Assembly (NCBI GenBank): GCA_910586345.1
Contig: CAJUHC010000004.1
Coordinates: forward strand, 24,234 to 88,233
Reading direction: 5' to 3'
Source: an uncultured Christensenella sp.
GTDB lineage: Bacteria; Bacillota; Clostridia; Christensenellales; Borkfalkiaceae
Length of the DNA stretch: 64,000 nucleotides
Shown: positions 59,759 to 64,000 of the stretch, piece by piece
Layout of the letters: each line of letters starts with the position of its first letter
Position numbering within the stretch: position 1 is the stretch's first letter
The notes under the pieces: generated by a model
Seen by the model: only the letters and a program-made list of their open reading frames with translations
The model's database searches: none
Told to the model about the DNA's origin: nothing
Position numbers and translations under genes: made by a program

Positions 59759-60982
59759 TCAGTCTCTCTTAAAGAGGTCTCTCGTATAAACCTTATCTTT
59801 GACGTCGTTTAAAACAGCGTCGTACCTGTTAGCGATTATGACGTTGCATTTCGATTTAAACGCGTTTAAATCGTGCTCGACTTCATATCCGTTAAAAGTA
59901 TCCGTATTCAGCGTCGGCTCGTAAACAATCAGGTTTAAACCGTTGGCGGAAAGCATTTTCATAACGCTCTGTATTGCGGAAGCCCTGAAATTATCCGAAT
60001 CTGATTTCATAGTCAGACGGTATACGCCTATCCGCACGTCCGAATTATCGCCGCCGTCCGTACAGCCCGCCGTCTTCATTATTTCTTTGGCGATAAATTT
60101 TTTTCGCGTATGATTGGACTCCACTATCGCTTTAATCAAATCGTTCGGAACTCCGACGTAATTTGCTTTAAGCTGTTTAGTATCTTTGGGAAGACAATAA
60201 CCGCCGTATCCGAAAGAGGGATTATTATAAAAGCCTCCAATACGGGGGTCAAGCCCTACGCCGTTTATTATATCCTTTGAACTGAGACCTTTTATTTCGC
60301 AATAAGTGTCTAGTTCGTTGAAATAAGCCACCCGCATAGCAAGATACGTGTTTGAAAAAAGTTTAACCGCTTCGGCTTCCGTAGTATTCATAAAAAGAAC
60401 GGGCACGTCCTTTTTTATTGCTCCGTCTTTCAATAATCCCGCAAAAGCTTCCGCGTTTTCTTCTGATTTTTCATCGCCTTTTTCGCAACCGACGATAATT
60501 CTCGAAGGGTAAAGATTGTCGTACAAAGCTTTCGATTCCCTTAAAAATTCAGGCGAAAATAGAAGATTTTCAAAGCCGTATTTTTCTTTCAGACTTTGCG
60601 TATACCCGACGGGTACGGTTGATTTAATTACTATTACGGCTTCCTCGTTTACTTTCCGTACCTTTTCTATCACCTCTTCAACCGACGACGTATCGAAAAA
60701 GTTTTTATCGGAATCGTAATTAGTAGGCGTTGAAACGATTACGAAATCCGCCCGGCGGTATGCGTTTTCCGCGTCGAGAGTCGCAGTCAAATCGAGTTCT
60801 TTTTCGGAAAGATAATTCTCGATTTCCTTGTCCTGAAGGGGCGATTTCCGACAGTTGATTAAATCAACTTTACTCTTTACAATGTCAACCGCGAAAACTT
60901 TATTATTCTGCGATAAAAGGACGGCAAGCGAAAGCCCGACATACCCCGTACCAGCTACGGCGATTGTTAATTTTTTACGCAT
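59759..60982 (-). CDS. ugd: UDP-glucose/UDP-sugar 6-dehydrogenase
   Basis: The 407-residue protein has the NAD-binding start IAVAGTGYVGLSLAVLLSQN, VIKSTVPVGYT, FSPEFLRESKAL, and the active-site Cys in PSFGYGGYCLPKDTKQL (near 247-263; usually GFGGSCFPKD). It oxidises UDP-glucose to UDP-glucuronate or a similar hexuronate, so the polymer may be acidic. It is the first gene of the operon, with GGAGGAAT before the ATG and a promoter and inverted-repeat array upstream. Length and order of motifs are normal. Confidence 0.93.
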   Translation of the reverse strand: MRKKLTIAVAGTGYVGLSLAVLLSQNNKVFAVDIVKSKVDLINCRKSPLQDKEIENYLSEKELDLTATLDAENAYRRADFVIVSTPTNYDSDKNFFDTSSVEEVIEKVRKVNEEAVIVIKSTVPVGYTQSLKEKYGFENLLFSPEFLRESKALYDNLYPSRIIVGCEKGDEKSEENAEAFAGLLKDGAIKKDVPVLFMNTTEAEAVKLFSNTYLAMRVAYFNELDTYCEIKGLSSKDIINGVGLDPRIGGFYNNPSFGYGGYCLPKDTKQLKANYVGVPNDLIKAIVESNHTRKKFIAKEIMKTAGCTDGGDNSDVRIGVYRLTMKSDSDNFRASAIQSVMKMLSANGLNLIVYEPTLNTDTFNGYEVEHDLNAFKSKCNVIIANRYDAVLNDVKDKVYTRDLFKRD

Positions 60983-61008
60983 ATTCCTCCGACGACGGCC
61001 GACGTTTT

Positions 61009-61036
61009 TAGTATATATTTATACTACCTTAGTATA
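61009..61036 (-). promoter_or_regulatory. Three alternating half-sites at the polysaccharide promoter, operator candidate
   Basis: On the plus strand TAGTATA (61009-61015), TATACTA (61020-61026) and TAGTATA (61030-61036) are spaced by 4 and 3 bases. The last one contains the -10 of the promoter, and the first two form a perfect inverted repeat across the expected transcript start. A protein bound here would block RNA polymerase. Confidence 0.5.
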
Positions 61037-61059
61037 CAGCAGAAGAACGCAAAATGCAA
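61031..61059 (-). promoter_or_regulatory. ugd: Sigma-A promoter of the polysaccharide operon
   Basis: TTGCAT (61054-61059) and TATACT (61031-61036) on the minus strand are 17 bases apart. The transcript would start near 61024 and cover about 14 kb to the terminator at 46742-46780. Confidence 0.7.
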
Positions 61060-61110
61060 GTATTATTAACAAATATGTTTCCTATATTTATTATGCCTGA
61101 TTTTTAAATA

Positions 61111-61148
61111 AAAAATAACGGCGCCGAATCATCGGTACCGTTATTTTT
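61111..61148 (-). terminator. Terminator after engB
   Basis: AAAAATAACGG and CCGTTATTTTT pair, continued inward by a partly matched GCCGA/TCGGT stem, with T runs on both sides. It ends at the engB stop. Confidence 0.82.
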
Positions 61149-61149
61149 A

Positions 61150-61734
61150 TTAAAATAGCGCTAAAATTTCTTCTATTCTTTCAAGCGTCCTATCAAGTCC
61201 CTGACGGGTTTCGGAAGAAACCGCGATTATGTTTCCCGAACCGCATTTGTACTCAGCCGCAATATTCTGCAAACTCCGAGCCGCCGCAGCCTTAGAAATT
61301 TTATCCGCTTTTGTCGCTATAACCGTAAAAGGGATAATGTTATAATACAGATATTCTATCATCTGTTTATCGTTCGCCGTAGGTCCGTGACGTATATCGC
61401 ACAGTGCGAAAACGTGGTCCGCGCGTTTTTCGGCGAAAAAAGTTTCGATTAGCTTCGCCCATTTAGCTTTTTCCTGCTTGGATACGCTTGCATAACCGTA
61501 TCCGGGCAAATCGGCAAGAATAAATTTTCCGCAATCGAAATAATTTACTAGTCTTGTTCTGCCGGGGTCTTTCGATACTTTAGCTAATTTTTTGCGGTTT
61601 GTAACCGTATTGATAAAACTCGACTTGCCCACGTTGGATTTTCCGCAAACGGCTATTACGGGTTTATCGGTTTCTATAAACTGTTCTCTCGCCGCCGCGC
61701 TTGTAATAAATTCCGCATTAGTAATTTTCAACAT
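61150..61734 (-). CDS. engB: Ribosome biogenesis GTPase EngB (YsxC/YihA)
   Basis: The 194-residue GTPase has G1 GKSNVGKSSFIN at 32-43, G3 DLPGYGYA near 75, G4 TKAD (near 142) and G5 VSSETRQG (near 172). It helps assemble the 50S ribosomal subunit in the cytoplasm. It lies two bases after lon, the same order as lonA-ysxC in Bacillus subtilis, and is translated without a strong ribosome-binding site of its own, which points to coupling. A terminator follows directly. Confidence 0.95.
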   Translation of the reverse strand: MLKITNAEFITSAAAREQFIETDKPVIAVCGKSNVGKSSFINTVTNRKKLAKVSKDPGRTRLVNYFDCGKFILADLPGYGYASVSKQEKAKWAKLIETFFAEKRADHVFALCDIRHGPTANDKQMIEYLYYNIIPFTVIATKADKISKAAAARSLQNIAAEYKCGSGNIIAVSSETRQGLDRTLERIEEILALF

Positions 61735-61736
61735 TT

Positions 61737-64000
61737 TTATAAACCCAATATTGCGTTTCTGAAAACGGTATCCACTTCCGTTACGGGAATAAAATTAATA
61801 CTGTCCCGCACCGATTCGGGAATTTCTTCCAAATCTTTACGGTTCTCCGCGGGAATTATTACGTCGTGAATTCCTATGCGGTATGCGGCGAGAGCCTTTT
61901 CTTTAAGTCCGCCAATCGGCAGAACCTTTCCCCGAAGAGTAATTTCGCCGGTCATAGCAATGCTCTTTTTAACGGGTTTCTGCGTAAACGCGGACAGTAT
62001 CGCCGTAGCCATTGTAATGCCCGCACTCGGTCCGTCCTTCGGCGTAGCTCCCTCAGGTACGTGTATATGAATATCGGTATTCTCGAACATCGAACCGTCT
62101 ATACCGTAACTCGCGCTGTTCGAACGGATATAACTTATCGCCGCCCTCGCACTCTCTTTCATTACGTCTCCGAGCTTGCCCGTCAGTAAAACGTCGCCTT
62201 TACCGTGCATTGCGGAAACCTCGATTGTAAGCGTCGTTCCGCCGACCGAAGTCCAGGCAAGCCCCGTAGCCGCGCCGACCTCGTCGCCTTTCAACGCGCC
62301 GCCGTCGCGCTCATAACGCCTGGAACCGAGAAAATCGGCGAGATTTTTATCCGTCACGCTGATTTTCTTGACTTGTCCGTTTGAAAGTTTAACTGCGGCT
62401 TTACGGCAAACCGCGTCTATTTTACGCTCCAAACCGCGAACTCCCGCTTCCATAGTGTAACCGTCTATTATAGCGTCCACGGCTTTATCGTTTATAGATA
62501 TTTCGCTCTGTTTGAGCCCGTTCGCATCGCGTTTTTTCGGGATAAGATAGCGCTTTGCAATCTCTCTCTTTTCTTCGGGAGTGTAGCCCGTAAGTTCGAT
62601 TATCTCCATTCTGTCGAGAAGAGGCGCGGGGATTGTTTCGAGAGTATTCGCGGTAGTTATGAACAGTACTTTGCTCAAATCGTAAGGCACTTCGATATAT
62701 CTGTCAAGGAAAGCCGAGTTCTGGGCGGGGTCCAAAACTTCCAAAAGCGCGCCTGCGGGGTCGCCGCGCAAATCGGAAGAAATCTTATCCACTTCGTCCA
62801 AAAGAAACACGGGATTTACCGAGCCCGCTTTTTTCATTCCGCTTATTATCCGCCCCGGCATAGCGCCGACGTACGTCTTTCTGTGTCCCCTGACTTCCGC
62901 TTCGTCCTTTACTCCGCCGAAACTCATTCTCACGAATTTTCTGCCGAGCGCGCGCGCAACCGAACTCGCAATCGAGGTTTTGCCTACTCCCGGAGGTCCG
63001 ACGAAACACAATATCGGCGCGTTGAGACCGTCCGTCCGTTTCAATACCGCGATATATTCTATAATGCGTTCTTTAATCTTTTCAAGCCCGTAATGGTCTT
63101 CTTCGAGAATATTTACCGCGTCGGAAAGTTTTTCCGTGTCCTCGGTCCGCTCAGTCCAGGGAATATCGAGCATCCAATCGAGATACACCCGCAAAACGTT
63201 GTAATCGGGCGAGGAATTCTGCATACGCGACATACGCGAAAGTTCTTTCAGGCATTTCTGCTCCGCCTCTTCGGGCATACTTTTCTCCCTGATTTTTTCT
63301 TCGAGCTCGTCGCGTTCTTCGCCGTCGTCGCCGAGTTCGGAGTGAATCGCTTTAAGCTGTTCGCGGAGATAATACTCTTTCTGGTTTTTATCTATATTCT
63401 GTCTTACGACCGAATTGATTTTACGTTCGAGACGGATAATCTCCGACTCGTCGTTTAAAAGCTTGTCCACTTTTTTTAATCTGTCCAATGTTTTGGGACA
63501 TTCCAGAAGCTCCTGTTTCAATTCAGTCTTTATTTGCAGATAATGAGCGGCGATATTAACGAATTCGTCGGGGTCGGTACATTTATCGAGACTTAAAACC
63601 GCGTCCTTTGACAGACGGCTGTCGGATGACGTAATATCTTTTAAAATCTCTTTCGAAGTACGGAAGTAAGCTTCCTCGAGAGCGGAATCGCCGTGAACGG
63701 GCGTTATTTCTTCGACCGTCGCGATAAAAGTTCCGTTCTCTTTTACTACCTGTCTTGCTTCGGCGCGGAAAAGCCCCTCCGCCGTAAGACGCAGGTTATT
63801 GCCGGGAAGCTTGGTAATCTGACGAAGTTTTACAACCGTTCCCGCAGTATAAACGTCGCCGTCGGAAATTTCGTCTTTTTCAGACTGTTTCTGCGCGCAC
63901 AAAAACAGACGCGAATCGCCGTCGGCGGCTCTTTTAACCGCGGTAAGCGACATCATTCTTCCCACGTCGAAACTTACAGTCGTATTAGGGAATACCACTC
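61737..64000 (-). CDS. lon: ATP-dependent protease LonA (5' end outside window)
   Basis: At least 754 codons are present and the N-terminus lies beyond the right edge: the first residues visible (MVFPNTTVSFDVG, GTG at 63998) match an internal strand of the Lon N-domain about 15-20 residues in, so the GTG is not the true start. The order is N-domain, coiled coil with REQLKAIHSELGD, AAA+ module with Walker A GPPGVGKTS, LLDEVDKISSDLRGDPA, sensor residues, and a C-terminal protease domain with the Ser-Lys dyad (PKDGPSAGITMA, and Lys in GLKEKALAA). It degrades damaged and regulatory proteins in the cytoplasm. It is cotranscribed with engB. Confidence 0.96.
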   Translation of the reverse strand, partial: VVFPNTTVSFDVGRMMSLTAVKRAADGDSRLFLCAQKQSEKDEISDGDVYTAGTVVKLRQITKLPGNNLRLTAEGLFRAEARQVVKENGTFIATVEEITPVHGDSALEEAYFRTSKEILKDITSSDSRLSKDAVLSLDKCTDPDEFVNIAAHYLQIKTELKQELLECPKTLDRLKKVDKLLNDESEIIRLERKINSVVRQNIDKNQKEYYLREQLKAIHSELGDDGEERDELEEKIREKSMPEEAEQKCLKELSRMSRMQNSSPDYNVLRVYLDWMLDIPWTERTEDTEKLSDAVNILEEDHYGLEKIKERIIEYIAVLKRTDGLNAPILCFVGPPGVGKTSIASSVARALGRKFVRMSFGGVKDEAEVRGHRKTYVGAMPGRIISGMKKAGSVNPVFLLDEVDKISSDLRGDPAGALLEVLDPAQNSAFLDRYIEVPYDLSKVLFITTANTLETIPAPLLDRMEIIELTGYTPEEKREIAKRYLIPKKRDANGLKQSEISINDKAVDAIIDGYTMEAGVRGLERKIDAVCRKAAVKLSNGQVKKISVTDKNLADFLGSRRYERDGGALKGDEVGAATGLAWTSVGGTTLTIEVSAMHGKGDVLLTGKLGDVMKESARAAISYIRSNSASYGIDGSMFENTDIHIHVPEGATPKDGPSAGITMATAILSAFTQKPVKKSIAMTGEITLRGKVLPIGGLKEKALAAYRIGIHDVIIPAENRKDLEEIPESVRDSINFIPVTEVDTVFRNAILGL

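Noticed and set aside
1..64000. Insertion sequences, integrases, phage genes, rRNA and tRNA.
   Set aside because: No transposase or integrase motifs, terminal inverted repeats with target duplications, or RNA gene folds were found on either strand.

Overview
The window looks like chromosomal DNA from an endospore-forming anaerobe of the Bacillota, probably class Clostridia and perhaps an uncultured gut lineage. The evidence is a spoIIID gene with a sigma-E-type promoter, a BclA-like collagenous spore-surface protein with a sigma-K-type promoter, an mcsA-mcsB-clpC protein-quality-control operon, the lon-engB pair, a radical-type dehydratase activase, strong Shine-Dalgarno sites, many TTG and GTG starts, and consensus sigma-A promoters. 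The order and species cannot be fixed from sequence reading alone. No rRNA, tRNA, CRISPR array, insertion sequence or phage gene was seen.

Layout, left to right. 1-5946 (-): the first 1982 codons of a giant secreted protein built of MBG/Ig-like modules, cut by the left edge. 6.1-10.2 kb (-): a small coiled-coil protein, the collagen-like exosporium-type protein, a GT2 glycosyltransferase with TPR-like repeats, and a divergent acyltransferase preceded by a 25-codon leader ORF. 10.3-14.3 kb (-): clpC, mcsB, mcsA, with no ctsR beside them. 14.5-16.3 kb (+): a NifU-like scaffold protein and a GGGtGRT protein. 16.4-20.7 kb (-): a zinc-ribbon membrane protein, a ComEC-like metallo-beta-lactamase-fold protein and valS. 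20.8-23.3 kb (+): an ABC importer of the SsuABC/ThiXYZ class. 23.4-26.9 kb (-): proS followed by two DUF2207-like membrane proteins. 27.0-31.2 kb (+): a phosphohexomutase (predicted leaderless mRNA), transketolase and a nitroreductase. 31.3-35.8 kb (-): a split dehydratase activase-like system and spoIIID.

36.0-46.7 kb (-) appears to be a regulated glycan-degradation locus. An AgrA/AgrC-type LytTR regulator and GHKL sensor kinase end in a terminator. A 21-bp-period direct repeat follows, with the geometry of a LytTR site, then a structured leader, and then two membrane-anchored GH3 enzymes with permuted domain order flanking a lipoprotein with a carbohydrate-binding-like domain. This is the most system-like unit in the window.

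46.8-61.0 kb (-) is an 11-gene surface-polysaccharide operon transcribed from a promoter at about 61.05 kb with an inverted-repeat operator candidate. It encodes a UDP-glucose dehydrogenase, the GDP-D-rhamnose pathway (manC, sugar phosphomutase, a phosphomannose isomerase fused to a degenerate manC-like domain, gmd, rmd), three GT4 glycosyltransferases, a Wzy-type polymerase and a Wzx-type flippase. The distal four genes are visibly more AT-rich than the sugar-nucleotide genes, which suggests separate acquisition. 61.1-64.0 kb (-): engB and lon, with lon cut by the right edge.
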